From a virus, in the IMG/VR virus record IMGVR_UViG_3300031514_000006, positions 1-24,320 of that record: a DNA stretch of 24,320 bases. One strand, 5' to 3'. Positions 13,506 through 21,512 of the stretch are shown here, piece after piece (the first letter of the stretch is position 1; each line of letters starts with the position of its first letter). The notes below the pieces were generated by a model. It made no database searches. It had not been told where the DNA came from and worked only from the letters and a program-made list of their open reading frames with translations. The translations under genes were made by a program, and so were the position numbers.

Positions 13506-15179
13506 CTACTTCACCTTCATGTTTGCTTCAACACCTTGCTGCACTTTTCGCACTTCCTTTAGAATATCCGCGAGCAAATCTTCTTGGCGTTTCTGTACGC
13601 GTGCACCGAACGCGAACTGCTGTCGCGCCGCGAACGCCGTAAACGTACCGCGTGCTTCGCTGATCGCGAGCATGTTCGCGAGGTCTTCCTTCGGCACTGC
13701 GAAGTTCGCTTGCATCTCGCCGACGCGACCTTTCGGCGGACCCTGCTGCTCCTGCTGCTGCTGTTGGCGTTTCAGCGCCTGCAAAATCATCTGCTCGAGT
13801 TCCCATCGCAGTTGGTCGACGCGTGCGCGATCGACGTTTTCGATCTTATCCCTGAGGAATTTATCGATCTCTTCCGCGTTCAACATAAGCGCGCCTTGGC
13901 CGAGCGCGCCGACACCAACGCCAATAAGACCACCGGCTGGCCCACCGATAAGGAGACCCGCGCCACCACCCACGAGAGGCAGCACCCACGGATTATTCGC
14001 GAAAAACTCGAAGATATCGCGCACAAACGACCACCACAGGCGCTTCAACGATCGGATCAGCGTGGCCCACGTTAGCTCTAACGCCTTTACGAGTATATTG
14101 AACGCGGTCTCGATATCGCCGGACTTTATCGAAGCCACGATCGCCTTGATCGAATTCGACCAGTCGGTCGCGAGTCCTTGCAAGTCGGTCTTCAGCTCGC
14201 GGAACTTATCGATCGTGTTGTTGCCGCTCGCGACCGCAGCCACGCCGAGCGCGACCACGCCAGCGACGACCAGACCAATCGGGCTCATGATCGCAAGCAA
14301 CACGAGTTTCAGCGCAGCGAGGAGCGCGCTGAAAACGCCAATCGCGATCGAGACGAGTTTCACGATGCCCGCGAAAGCGAGTAGCGCAGTGCCCGCAGTT
14401 ACGAGACCTGCAGCGAACGCTGCCACCGCGATGACAGCGCCCTGATTTTCGCGCACCCACTCGACGAGACTCGCAGTCGCGTTCTTCAGCCACGCCGCGA
14501 TCGACTCGAGCGCTGGCGCAATCGCAGCAGCGACTTCGTCCCAGACTGCGGAAAGCGACGCTGTGATCTCGCGCCACGATTGCATGATTTGCGTAGCGCG
14601 CTGCACTCGTTCGCTTGTGGTCGCAGTAAGATTCGCGAGCTTCTCCTTAGCGTCGTCCGATAACATGCCCATCGAAACGAGCGACATGCCGACCTTATCG
14701 CCGAAGAGCTCGACCGCGATGCGTGCACGCTGCGTTTCGTCCGGAATGCGCTGCAACGCTCCGAGCACGACCTCGAGTCGCTGCTCGAGCGGCAGATGCG
14801 CGAACGAGATAACGCCGAGATTTTCGAGTACGTCTCCGAACTCGGCCACCGCTTTCGTATCGAGCTTCGCGGTCATACTCTCGAGCGATGCACCGAGTTC
14901 ATCGACGCTCACGTTCCAAACGCGAAAGAGCGACGTGAGCTTCGAGAATTGCTCGACCGAAGTGCGCAATCGCAACGCCCAGCCGCTTATCGCTTCCTGC
15001 TCTTGGAAAACCGATAGCGCCGGTCGAAACGCTGCGAGTATCGACGCGCCGATGCCCTGCAGCGCAACGCCCCACGTTGCGAGCTTACGCGAGACCGCGT
15101 TGAGGTCCGCGGTCAATCGGTCGGTCAACGTCAGCTCGACGCTTGCGCGACCTGCTCGAATTTCTGCTGCGCTAGCCAC
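13506..15179 (-). CDS. Tape measure protein
   Basis: A 557-residue tape measure protein, which sets tail length and enters the host envelope during DNA ejection. The N-terminus is helical (LTDRLTADLNAVSRKLATWGVALQ). The centre (about 245-335) is strongly hydrophobic (AVIAVAAFAAGLVTAGTALL, IGLVVAGVVALGVAAVA), and a second hydrophobic Gly-rich stretch lies near 400-430. The C-terminal third has a Gln-rich coiled region (RQQQQQEQQ) and a helical end. At about 1.5 angstrom per residue it would give a tail near 80 nm, short for a siphovirus. The GTG start at 15179 follows AAGGA and overlaps the chaperone extension by 49 bases. Confidence 0.88.
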   Translation of the reverse strand: MASAAEIRAGRASVELTLTDRLTADLNAVSRKLATWGVALQGIGASILAAFRPALSVFQEQEAISGWALRLRTSVEQFSKLTSLFRVWNVSVDELGASLESMTAKLDTKAVAEFGDVLENLGVISFAHLPLEQRLEVVLGALQRIPDETQRARIAVELFGDKVGMSLVSMGMLSDDAKEKLANLTATTSERVQRATQIMQSWREITASLSAVWDEVAAAIAPALESIAAWLKNATASLVEWVRENQGAVIAVAAFAAGLVTAGTALLAFAGIVKLVSIAIGVFSALLAALKLVLLAIMSPIGLVVAGVVALGVAAVASGNNTIDKFRELKTDLQGLATDWSNSIKAIVASIKSGDIETAFNILVKALELTWATLIRSLKRLWWSFVRDIFEFFANNPWVLPLVGGGAGLLIGGPAGGLIGVGVGALGQGALMLNAEEIDKFLRDKIENVDRARVDQLRWELEQMILQALKRQQQQQEQQGPPKGRVGEMQANFAVPKEDLANMLAISEARGTFTAFAARQQFAFGARVQKRQEDLLADILKEVRKVQQGVEANMKVK

Positions 15180-15535
15180 GACTTTAGATCGTCCTTCGTT
15201 AGTAACGGCAACTCGTTGTCGCTCCGAACACCGAACCGCTCGAGGTACTCGACGACATCCGGGAAAATATCTTCGACTCGAATCGTCGATGATTCGCTAC
15301 CGCGAAACGCGTTCGCAATCGCTGCCGCGATGACACCGTAGTGGCAGTGATCGTGGAATAACTTACTTTCGTACATCGTACGCAGTTCGCCGAGCGTAAA
15401 GTCCCACGGCTCTACGCCGAGGTAACCGGCGAAGTGCCAGACGTAGGAGTCGATATCGCAGTGCTCGCTTCGACTTTCGATAGCAGCAGCTTCAACGCGG
15501 CGCCGAGAATTTCGCGCATAATTGGGTGGCCCTCG
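15131..15535 (-). CDS. Tail assembly chaperone, -1 frameshift extension (T part)
   Basis: The second reading frame (134 codons after the shift) holds a conserved-looking domain, WHFAGYLGVEPWDFTLGEL, then TMYES, and an Ile/Phe-rich acidic end. It has no start codon before this domain; the first ATG is inside it (MYESKLF). It lies in the -1 frame relative to the upstream 166-aa gene, as in the lambda G/GT chaperones, so it is probably made only as a fusion of about 260 aa. Its role is to bind tape measure and tail tube proteins during tail assembly. The 3' end overlaps the tape measure start. Confidence 0.72.
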   Translation of the reverse strand, partial: RGPPNYARNSRRRVEAAAIESRSEHCDIDSYVWHFAGYLGVEPWDFTLGELRTMYESKLFHDHCHYGVIAAAIANAFRGSESSTIRVEDIFPDVVEYLERFGVRSDNELPLLTKDDLKSWLAQQKFEQVAQASS

Positions 15536-15912
15536 AAAAAATCGAGAATCCTCGAGATGAACGCGACCTCGGCGTCCCAGATCGATCGACCGTAAAGCGA
15601 CTCGAAAACTTCGTTCGCAGTGACACCGTGCCGTGCAAGCGAGTCGCGACACAAGACTGTCAGCAACGCTTCCGCCGTCTTGCGATCGCGGAACACGGCA
15701 CCATCAGCGAGTATGCGTACGAACTCCTCGTAGTCGAATCGCTGCGACTCCACGTTGGCGTTCGTAGTGTCCGGTCGCACTACGCGCGCAAGCGCCTCCG
15801 AAGCCCACTTCGCAAGATCGAAGCCAACGTCGCGAAGATCGTGGTACCGCGCGAAGCTGATCCGCGCGACTTCGTACTCGCGGCCATGCTCGTCCGTAAA
15901 TCGATGTCGCAT
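15412..15912 (-). CDS. Tail assembly chaperone, zero-frame (G part)
   Basis: A 166-residue protein between the tail tube gene and the tape measure gene, the place of lambda gpG. Start chosen at ATG 15912 with GGAG eight bases upstream; an in-frame GTG at 15921 would add three residues. It is mostly helical and acidic (RHRFTDEHGREYEVARISFARYHDL, IWDAEVAFISRILDFFEGHP). The C-terminus becomes Ser/Thr/Pro-rich (STAISTPTSGTSPVTSA), typical of a zero-frame tail read when no shift occurs. A slippery T-TTT-TTC lies at codon about 125. Confidence 0.78.
   Translation of the reverse strand: MRHRFTDEHGREYEVARISFARYHDLRDVGFDLAKWASEALARVVRPDTTNANVESQRFDYEEFVRILADGAVFRDRKTAEALLTVLCRDSLARHGVTANEVFESLYGRSIWDAEVAFISRILDFFEGHPIMREILGAALKLLLSKVEASTAISTPTSGTSPVTSA
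15535..15541 (-). promoter_or_regulatory. Candidate -1 ribosomal frameshift site T-TTT-TTC
   Basis: On the minus strand the zero-frame codons GAT TTT TTC contain the slippery heptamer T TTT TTC, allowing perfect re-pairing of both Phe tRNAs after a one-base back-step. The -1 frame is then open to 15131 and contains the conserved chaperone domain. It is the only good slippery heptamer in the overlap. No downstream stimulatory structure was checked. Confidence 0.65.
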
Positions 15913-15930
15913 CGCTGTCACTCCACGTAC

Positions 15931-16017
15931 GTGTGTCGCTCCGCTCCCACTTCGTGTGTCGCTACGCTCCCACTTCGTGTGTCGCTACGCTCCCACTTCG
16001 TGTGTCGCTACGCTCCC
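15931..16017. repeat. Tandem array of a 23-bp unit, 3.8 copies
   Basis: Units at 15931-15953, 15954-15976, 15977-15999 and a partial one at 16000-16017 read GTGTGTCGCT(C/A)CGCTCCCACTTC. They fill nearly all of the 113-base gap between the tail tube gene and the chaperone gene. Copies are identical except one base in the first. Related single copies occur at 9909-9939 and inside thyX (about 2401-2429). Confidence 0.92.
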
Positions 16018-16025
16018 TCACGTGA

Positions 16026-16490
16026 TCAGGGCGTTACCTCGAAGTACTCGGGATAACGATACACGCCGCCATCGAGTAACGGCGATACCACGAACGTAAC
16101 CGAGATAACGATAGCCTGGCCCATCTGCTCGGAGCGATTGAAGCGCGTCACCTCGACGAGCGATTTTATTCCCCACGAACCGACCTCGGTACGCGGACCG
16201 TTGAGGCAAAGAACGTGCAGCTGACCGCGAGCGAAAAACGCCTGACGAATTTGCGCGACGCTGGGGTCACCCGCGACATCGAGCATATCGAACTCGATGG
16301 TCGCTTCCTTCAGCGTCGCGACCTGCGTGCGCCAACCCGCATGCGCACGTGTCGTCACGTCCGCGGTCGCATGCGACAAGTTTAGTGTCAGGTTATTGAC
16401 ATTCGGCACCTCGACCCACGTCGGCGTGGTCCAGTTATTCGCGCTATCGACGTAGAGCTTCGCGAGGTGCCCTAGTCGTGTTCGACTCAT
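16026..16490 (-). CDS. Major tail tube protein
   Basis: A 154-residue protein in the usual position before the chaperone and tape measure genes. The pattern LAKLYVDSAN, LTLNLSHATADVTTRAHAGW, TLKEATIEFDML, and then QIRQAFFARGQLHVLCL matches siphovirus tail tube proteins of the TP901-1/lambda gpV type, which polymerise as hexameric rings around the tape measure. The start at 16490 overlaps the previous stop in an ATGA. The tandem repeat array lies just downstream; its insertion may have replaced the intergenic spacer. Confidence 0.82.
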   Translation of the reverse strand: MSRTRLGHLAKLYVDSANNWTTPTWVEVPNVNNLTLNLSHATADVTTRAHAGWRTQVATLKEATIEFDMLDVAGDPSVAQIRQAFFARGQLHVLCLNGPRTEVGSWGIKSLVEVTRFNRSEQMGQAIVISVTFVVSPLLDGGVYRYPEYFEVTP

Positions 16491-16906
16491 GCGTTTGCCT
16501 CCTTATAGAACTGCGCCAGTTTCTTCAACCCTTCGCGAAACGCGGGTTTCATGTACTCGCGCTTCGGATACTTCGCGACACGTGCGCCGTATCGACGTAC
16601 GCCGCTGTGCTCGTGAAGCGCCGGCACCGGTGAGTCAGGACGTAGTAGTGTCGGCCCGATGACAACGCTCTTTCGTCGCTCGTCGAGCGAGAAGAAGATG
16701 AATTTTCGTAACTGCCCTTTGTGCACCGACGGCGGTTGTCCAGGTGGCGACGCGGACTTGCGTCGGCGCATACTTCGCTGCGCGACCAGTCGTACGAACG
16801 CACCGAACCGCTTGAAAACGCGTAGCGTCTTGCGATCGAAATAACGCGTAACCGCTGCGCGATCGAGAAAGAGCTGCTTGACTTTTACGATCGACTCCGA
16901 GGGCAT
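16487..16906 (-). CDS. HK97 gp10-like tail completion or head-tail protein
   Basis: A 139-residue basic protein. The stretch SPPGQPPSVHKGQLRKFIFFSLD followed by VVIGPT, PALHEHSG and KRE(Y/F)MKPAF is typical of the HK97 gp10-like family of head-tail or tail-completion proteins. It lies between the tail terminator-like and tail tube genes as in many siphophages. ATG 16906 is taken as start, overlapping the previous stop by one base (TGATG); a GTG one codon earlier is also possible. Confidence 0.83.
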   Translation of the reverse strand: MPSESIVKVKQLFLDRAAVTRYFDRKTLRVFKRFGAFVRLVAQRSMRRRKSASPPGQPPSVHKGQLRKFIFFSLDERRKSVVIGPTLLRPDSPVPALHEHSGVRRYGARVAKYPKREYMKPAFREGLKKLAQFYKEANA

Positions 16907-17340
16907 CACAACGACTCCAGTACTGCGTAACGCGCGGTTATACTCGCGCGCACGAACGAACTTTCATCGAATACTTCCTCGATCTCGTAAAGCGGATCGG
17001 AAAACGAGATCGAATCGAACGCGTACGCGATGCCACCTCGTTCGAGTACTTCTTCGCTCGTGATCCGCGACGCGATCGAGTGCACGTCGTTCACAACGGT
17101 CTCGATCGAAGACGCATCTACGTACGGCCGCGCGCGAACGATCTCTACGTCAAGAAGAAATCGAAATCGCGATCGCGAAAGTCGCTCGCGCTCGGAGCGA
17201 ACGAACGTAACGACGCACACATCGGGTGTCTCGCGCGCGAGGACCCAATAGTGCGCCCACGCTTTCGACGCTGCAACGGAAGCCGCCGGTGGCGGACCGT
17301 TGAGTGCATCGACAACAGCATCTAGTAGATTCGCGATCAT
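16906..17340 (-). CDS. Probable tail terminator / tail completion protein
   Basis: A 144-residue protein starting in an ATGA overlap with the DUF2190 gene. It has an N-terminal helix (IANLLDAVVDALNG), then strands with central Arg-rich RSERERLSRSRFRFLLDVEIV, a helix (VNDVHSIASRI), and a C-terminal strand VRASITARYAVLE. This alpha-beta layout with a long beta pair and the position before gp10-like and tube genes suit a tail terminator, but no close family is recognised. Confidence 0.65.
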   Translation of the reverse strand: MIANLLDAVVDALNGPPPAASVAASKAWAHYWVLARETPDVCVVTFVRSERERLSRSRFRFLLDVEIVRARPYVDASSIETVVNDVHSIASRITSEEVLERGGIAYAFDSISFSDPLYEIEEVFDESSFVRASITARYAVLESL

Positions 17341-17666
17341 CGATCCATCAACACGAGGGCGCGAGTCGCTGCCGCGGGGACGTCACTACCGACTACTACG
17401 CCAACACGTTTATTGCCGGTCGCTGTTGTTGTGAACCGGTTATTCGCACTGTTCCAGTAAACGACTGTTCCTTGCGTCCAGGCAGCGCCAGTCTCGCGCG
17501 GAGCTTCGATAACGGCGCCGACCGCGACACCACACTGAACGCCGGCCTTCACCGATTCGAGCGTGACCGCCGGCATGTCGCCGAGAAAAACGAGCGTGCC
17601 AGCGGGTTGGTCGGAACCGAACGTGGCCGGAATTACGAGATCGTGATGTTTGACAACAACGTTCAT
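17337..17666 (-). CDS. DUF2190 family capsid-associated protein
   Basis: A 109-residue protein with GGAGG upstream of its start at 17666. The pattern AGTLVFLGDMPAVTLESV, VAVGAVIEAPRETGAAWTQG, TVVYWNSANNRFTTT and NKRVGVVVGSD fits the DUF2190 family, Gly/Val-rich beta proteins encoded next to phage major capsid genes and thought to decorate or stabilise the capsid. Its spacing (12 bases after the connector gene) indicates co-translation with the head genes. Confidence 0.8.
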   Translation of the reverse strand: MNVVVKHHDLVIPATFGSDQPAGTLVFLGDMPAVTLESVKAGVQCGVAVGAVIEAPRETGAAWTQGTVVYWNSANNRFTTTATGNKRVGVVVGSDVPAAATRALVLMDR

Positions 17667-17678
17667 CGTTTACCTCCG

Positions 17679-18020
17679 TTAGGATGCTAACCTCGTCCAC
17701 ACACGAACGAGGAAACCGTAAGGATCACTCGAAGTCGTTGCGTGCGCGCCACCGGTAGCGCGCACAACGATATACCGCTGCGATGTCGCAACGTTGACAA
17801 TCTCGTCTGCGACCCGCGGCCAATAACCCGACGGTAAGTCGCTCGCGCGCACAACGAAACACTGCGTTGTTGTGTCGGCTGCGACCTGACCACCGAATGA
17901 CACCGATTGCGAATCGCGGCGCGCGACCACGGCGTCGATCTCGGAACCGTTGGGAAGCCGAAGCCGAACGCCGCGACTGCGAAGTAGTGTCTTGAAGAAG
18001 TCATCGAGTATCGTGTTCAT
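17679..18020 (-). CDS. Head-tail connector / head closure protein
   Basis: A 113-residue protein 15 bases downstream of the major capsid gene; GAGGTG lies upstream of the start at 18020. An N-terminal helix (LDDFFKTLLRSRGVRLRLPNG) is followed by beta strands (VVARRDSQSVSFGG, CFVVRASDLP, GYWPRVADEIV, RYIVVRATGG). Size, layout and location match lambda FII-like or gp6/gp15-like connectors that plug the portal. The exact family could not be set by eye. Confidence 0.65.
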   Translation of the reverse strand: MNTILDDFFKTLLRSRGVRLRLPNGSEIDAVVARRDSQSVSFGGQVAADTTTQCFVVRASDLPSGYWPRVADEIVNVATSQRYIVVRATGGAHATTSSDPYGFLVRVWTRLAS

Positions 18021-18035
18021 CGCACCTCGCTGTCA

Positions 18036-19901
18036 TCACGGTGTCGCGCGTACTGCGGCGCGATGGTCGAGTAACGCAACACCGAAGTGCCAGTAGGCTC
18101 GAACCGAGTAGCCGAGGAACTGCGGACTCGGCTGCACCTCTTCGATGATCGGCGTCTCCTGGCCACGTAGGAACGCGACTGCGAACGCCGGTGTCGTCGC
18201 GGGGTCAGCGACGAGATACCACGTCGAGTTTGCGCCGTTCGTCGGCAGATACTGCGTAACGACCGGCTCGAATTGGCCGGCGTAAGCGTTCGTCACGGGT
18301 AGCGTGCGATCACTGTTACCCGAGATTACGATCGTTACGGCTGAGAACAGATTCTCGGCAGTCGCTTTTAGGCCTACCGGCACCACAAGGAAACTTGGTC
18401 TCACGAAGACCGGTTGGCCGAATTGATCCGTCTGCGCCAGCATCCGTTCGACTGCGCGATCGAGATTCGGAATCGTAAGCGGTGCACCCGTCACGACGTT
18501 CGCGTTCGCTGCGCTGAAGAAGTTATTCGGGTTCGCAACGATCGTGCTCCAGAAGAGATTCTCGAGTGCGATAATCGCGCCACGCGCAGCTTCCTGCGGA
18601 ATCGCGAGAAACGCGCCGAGATCATCGTTGATGATGTCTTGATGCGTAATCGTGAACAGCCGTCCATATGTATCGACTTTCACCTGCCAGCCGGTATCGC
18701 CGATGCGCTCCTGCGCGATCGAGCCACTCGGCGGTACTTTCTCGAACTGCGCGAACGCGTTGAGCCTCGCGAGCGTGTGCGGCATGAAGTTTACGGTCTC
18801 CACGACTCGCGCGATCCGGAGACACGTCGGTGGCATCGTCTCGTAAGTCGAAACGAGAATGCGATACGCCGACTCGCGCAGAAGATTCGGGAACGATCGT
18901 ACGCTGAACGCCGCACGAATCACGTCGACCGGCGAAGAATACGGATCGACGCGATGGCCTTCGAGTCGCAGGCACTCACGTGCAAACTGCAGCAAACCGA
19001 GGTTGCGATACTTCGATGCGGCATCGACGATCCGCGGCGCGAATTTCTTCTCCACGCTCTTCGCGACCGAACCGCCAGCGCGGAGCATAACCGCGGCGGT
19101 CAGCACTTCGGTCGTGTCCACGCCGGCATCGAACGCGTGCACAACTCGACTGCTGGGCCGACTCGCGCGAATGGCAGCGAGCTGGCACTTCTTCGTCGAC
19201 CAGTTCTCTCGAATCGCGCGTTCCGCGAGGTGCGGATATTTCCCGAGAATTCGTTTCACGATTTCAACCCTCCGAGCGGCTTTCGCGGCCACAACTGACG
19301 TGCCGATGTCAGCCGGCACGTCGACGATCGAAATCTCGCGCAGCACGGCGAGATCAACTACGTAGAGCGGACCCGTAAACGACTGACCGTTGACCTCGAC
19401 TTCGGCGCCATCGGGAATCTCGCGGTATTCGATAACCTCGAGTCCGATTGAGGCCTTCCACGGGAAACCTTTCTCGATCGAAGAGAGAAAGTCTCTCGAG
19501 TACTCCGTGTCACGCGAGACCACGGCGTCCGCTACGATCTCGTTACCCTCGATCGCGATATTCGTTGTGTGGCCGATACCGGCGTACTCGTCGTGCGCGT
19601 AGCGGATCGGTAGCGAACTCGTAGGAATCTCGAGACCGTCGAGATCGACCACGACCGGCAGCGGCCAACCTTCGACGGTCATCGTACCGCCGGTGTACGC
19701 GACAATCTGGATTTTCCTTAGCCCTGACGCGGCATCGTCAGTCGGCTGCGCTTCTTCGGTCGCCGGCTGCGACTCTTCGTCTTGCGCAACGACTTCGTTT
19801 TCGTTTTCGTCTTCTTCGTCTTCGAGCTCGTCTTCAGGATCCTGCGCGCGAATCCTCGCCTTCGCTCGAATCCGAAGAAACTTTTTCGTCGTCTTCGGCA
19901 T
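18036..19901 (-). CDS. Prohead protease-major capsid protein fusion
   Basis: A 621-residue polyprotein. Residues 20-55 are acidic low complexity. Residues about 60-205 are a prohead protease of the HK97/herpesvirus-assemblin fold: His103 in IRYAHDEYAG, Ser151 in FPWKASIGLEV, and REISIVDVPAD (188-198), the usual third motif. Residues about 225-621 look like a HK97-fold major capsid protein (FSVRSFPNLLRESAY, RLFTITHQDIINDDLGAF, and a C-terminal YWHFGVALLDHRAAV). Such fusions are known in phages. The shell protein would be released after assembly, with the N-terminal part acting as scaffold and maturation enzyme. AAGGAGG sits ahead of the start at 19901, inside the portal gene. Confidence 0.88.
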   Translation of the reverse strand: MPKTTKKFLRIRAKARIRAQDPEDELEDEEDENENEVVAQDEESQPATEEAQPTDDAASGLRKIQIVAYTGGTMTVEGWPLPVVVDLDGLEIPTSSLPIRYAHDEYAGIGHTTNIAIEGNEIVADAVVSRDTEYSRDFLSSIEKGFPWKASIGLEVIEYREIPDGAEVEVNGQSFTGPLYVVDLAVLREISIVDVPADIGTSVVAAKAARRVEIVKRILGKYPHLAERAIRENWSTKKCQLAAIRASRPSSRVVHAFDAGVDTTEVLTAAVMLRAGGSVAKSVEKKFAPRIVDAASKYRNLGLLQFARECLRLEGHRVDPYSSPVDVIRAAFSVRSFPNLLRESAYRILVSTYETMPPTCLRIARVVETVNFMPHTLARLNAFAQFEKVPPSGSIAQERIGDTGWQVKVDTYGRLFTITHQDIINDDLGAFLAIPQEAARGAIIALENLFWSTIVANPNNFFSAANANVVTGAPLTIPNLDRAVERMLAQTDQFGQPVFVRPSFLVVPVGLKATAENLFSAVTIVISGNSDRTLPVTNAYAGQFEPVVTQYLPTNGANSTWYLVADPATTPAFAVAFLRGQETPIIEEVQPSPQFLGYSVRAYWHFGVALLDHRAAVRATP

Positions 19902-21324
19902 CGCTATTACCTCCTTTCTCGAAAAGGAAATCGAGACCGAGTTCGCTCGCGAGCGCGTATTCTTTCGCTCGCTGACGAAGCTCGGTCATCCAATCACGAC
20001 CTTGCTTCGCGTACTCGTACGCGAACGTCGTAAGACCGCTCTGAAGACGCAATCGCTGCGCCTTCGCTTCTTTCTCCGGATCGACGCCCTCAAGAGCAGG
20101 CCAGTACCACTCGTGATCCGGTACGTCGCGACCTAAGCCGACTAGTACTGACGCTTCGCTGTCAGCGATGCGCCACTCGCGATAGAACGCTCGCAAGAGC
20201 GGCTCAAGTACGATCGCTTCGATCCGCGCACGCTCGACTTCGAGCGCTCGATACCAGTTGCGCAGATCGAGTCGGCCACTCGAAAAGTTCGCTCGCGAAG
20301 AGTCGTTGAGCGCGACCACGACCGGCACGTTCAAGCACCTCGCGATTTCGCTCATGAGATGATAGACGAAGTCGCCATAGGTCGTTGTCGGGTGTTGCGC
20401 TGTCATCTGCGACAGGCGCCAACCCGGTGGCAACACGGTAGCACTTCGCGGTCGAAGATCGACGAATTGCCAGACGAGTTCGCGGGCGAATCGCTCCGCA
20501 TCGCGAGGAATATACGCAGCCGAATCGGTCTGCAACACGGCTGCGAGATTCGCAGCCGTCTCAGCCGCAGCCGCGGTCGCAAGCGTGAATCGACGCAAGA
20601 TCGAGAACAACGGCAGCGCCGGCGTAATCTCGGGTACACCGCGCCACTGGCCCGGTCGCTCGCGATGGAAGTAGTGTATCACGGAATCCGCCGGTATCGT
20701 CTCGTACGAGTAGTCGATATCCGCGACCGCGATGTCGCCAGGATGTCGCCGCAAAACGTGATACGCCGCGGGCATCCCATAGTCATCGAAGACGATGCCT
20801 TCGACCGGTTGCATGAGCGCGGAAATCGGACCCTCGCTAACCTGTTCCGGTTCAACGAGTCGAACCGCGAGTTTGACTTTCGTTCGCTGACGCGGATAGT
20901 CGCACAGAATCGCGAACGCCTCACCGTCGACTACGACGCAGCGCCGCATCGTGCGCAGAATCTCGGGCAGATCGATCGCGGCGCACCACTCGGACCACGC
21001 GCGCTCGAGTCGAAAGTTCAGCTCTTCGTTCGCAGTGCGAATCTGCAGAACCGGCCCGGTACCGACCGTATAGTTCGCGATCGTTGAGACGATGCCGTTC
21101 GCGTAACTGTTGTTCGCGACCTCGTAACGCGCACGGTTCCGCAGCGTGCGACGCACGCTCGGCGTTAGCGCAGCCGAAGGCGACAGCGCATCCGCTTGCG
21201 ACCAGTGCTGCGCATTATCCGGAGTCGTAGCCGCTGCATCGTAACGTGCGCGAAACGAAACGTCTGCTCGCGCTGACGAGGTGTTGTCGCTCGAACGAAA
21301 GACTCGACGCAGCCACCCGATCAT
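19834..21324 (-). CDS. Portal protein (lambda gpB-like)
   Basis: A 496-residue portal, the dodecameric ring through which DNA enters and leaves the capsid. It begins MIGWLRRVFRSS; the body has RFRLxx-type portal patterns: RTLRNRARYEVANNSYANGI, YTVGTGPVLQI, RRCVVVDGEAFAIL, VIHYFHRERPGQWRGVPEI and a helical crown region. The C-terminus is acidic and Ser-rich. The start overlaps the gpW-like gene stop in an ATGA; its end overlaps the capsid gene by 68 bases. Order (terminase, small protein, portal, protease/capsid) is lambda-like. Confidence 0.87.
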   Translation of the reverse strand: MIGWLRRVFRSSDNTSSARADVSFRARYDAAATTPDNAQHWSQADALSPSAALTPSVRRTLRNRARYEVANNSYANGIVSTIANYTVGTGPVLQIRTANEELNFRLERAWSEWCAAIDLPEILRTMRRCVVVDGEAFAILCDYPRQRTKVKLAVRLVEPEQVSEGPISALMQPVEGIVFDDYGMPAAYHVLRRHPGDIAVADIDYSYETIPADSVIHYFHRERPGQWRGVPEITPALPLFSILRRFTLATAAAAETAANLAAVLQTDSAAYIPRDAERFARELVWQFVDLRPRSATVLPPGWRLSQMTAQHPTTTYGDFVYHLMSEIARCLNVPVVVALNDSSRANFSSGRLDLRNWYRALEVERARIEAIVLEPLLRAFYREWRIADSEASVLVGLGRDVPDHEWYWPALEGVDPEKEAKAQRLRLQSGLTTFAYEYAKQGRDWMTELRQRAKEYALASELGLDFLFEKGGNSDAEDDEKVSSDSSEGEDSRAGS

Positions 21325-21512
21325 CCTAACGCTCCCGGCGCGTTCATTTTCACGACGACCGCTTTCGGCTCCGATACTTCGCGTACGAACTCGAGCAACT
21401 CGCTCACGTCGCGATACTGAATCGTCATGCCGTCGACAGTAACCGTCTTCGGCTGACGCGCTTGCTCGACTAACGACTCGATGAGTTGCTGTCGCTGCGT
21501 TTCATCGATCAT
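21321..21512 (-). CDS. gpW-like small head-tail joining protein
   Basis: A 63-residue protein lying between the terminase and the portal genes, overlapping both in ATGA junctions. The pattern L..SL..Q.....KTVTVDGMTIQYRDVSELLEFVREV (hydrophobic helix, strand pair with DG turn, helix) matches lambda gpW, which is encoded in the same slot and stops DNA leakage from the filled head. The assignment is from pattern and synteny rather than strong identity. Confidence 0.65.
   Translation of the reverse strand: MIDETQRQQLIESLVEQARQPKTVTVDGMTIQYRDVSELLEFVREVSEPKAVVVKMNAPGALG

Noticed and set aside
15931-16017. CRISPR array
   Set aside because: The units are contiguous 23-mers without spacers, and no cas-like gene is nearby.
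15526-16056. Plus-strand frame over the tandem array, with repeated SHFVCRYAP-like peptides
   Set aside because: The repeated peptide is explained by the 23-bp DNA repeats, and the frame overlaps the chaperone and tail tube genes on the other strand.
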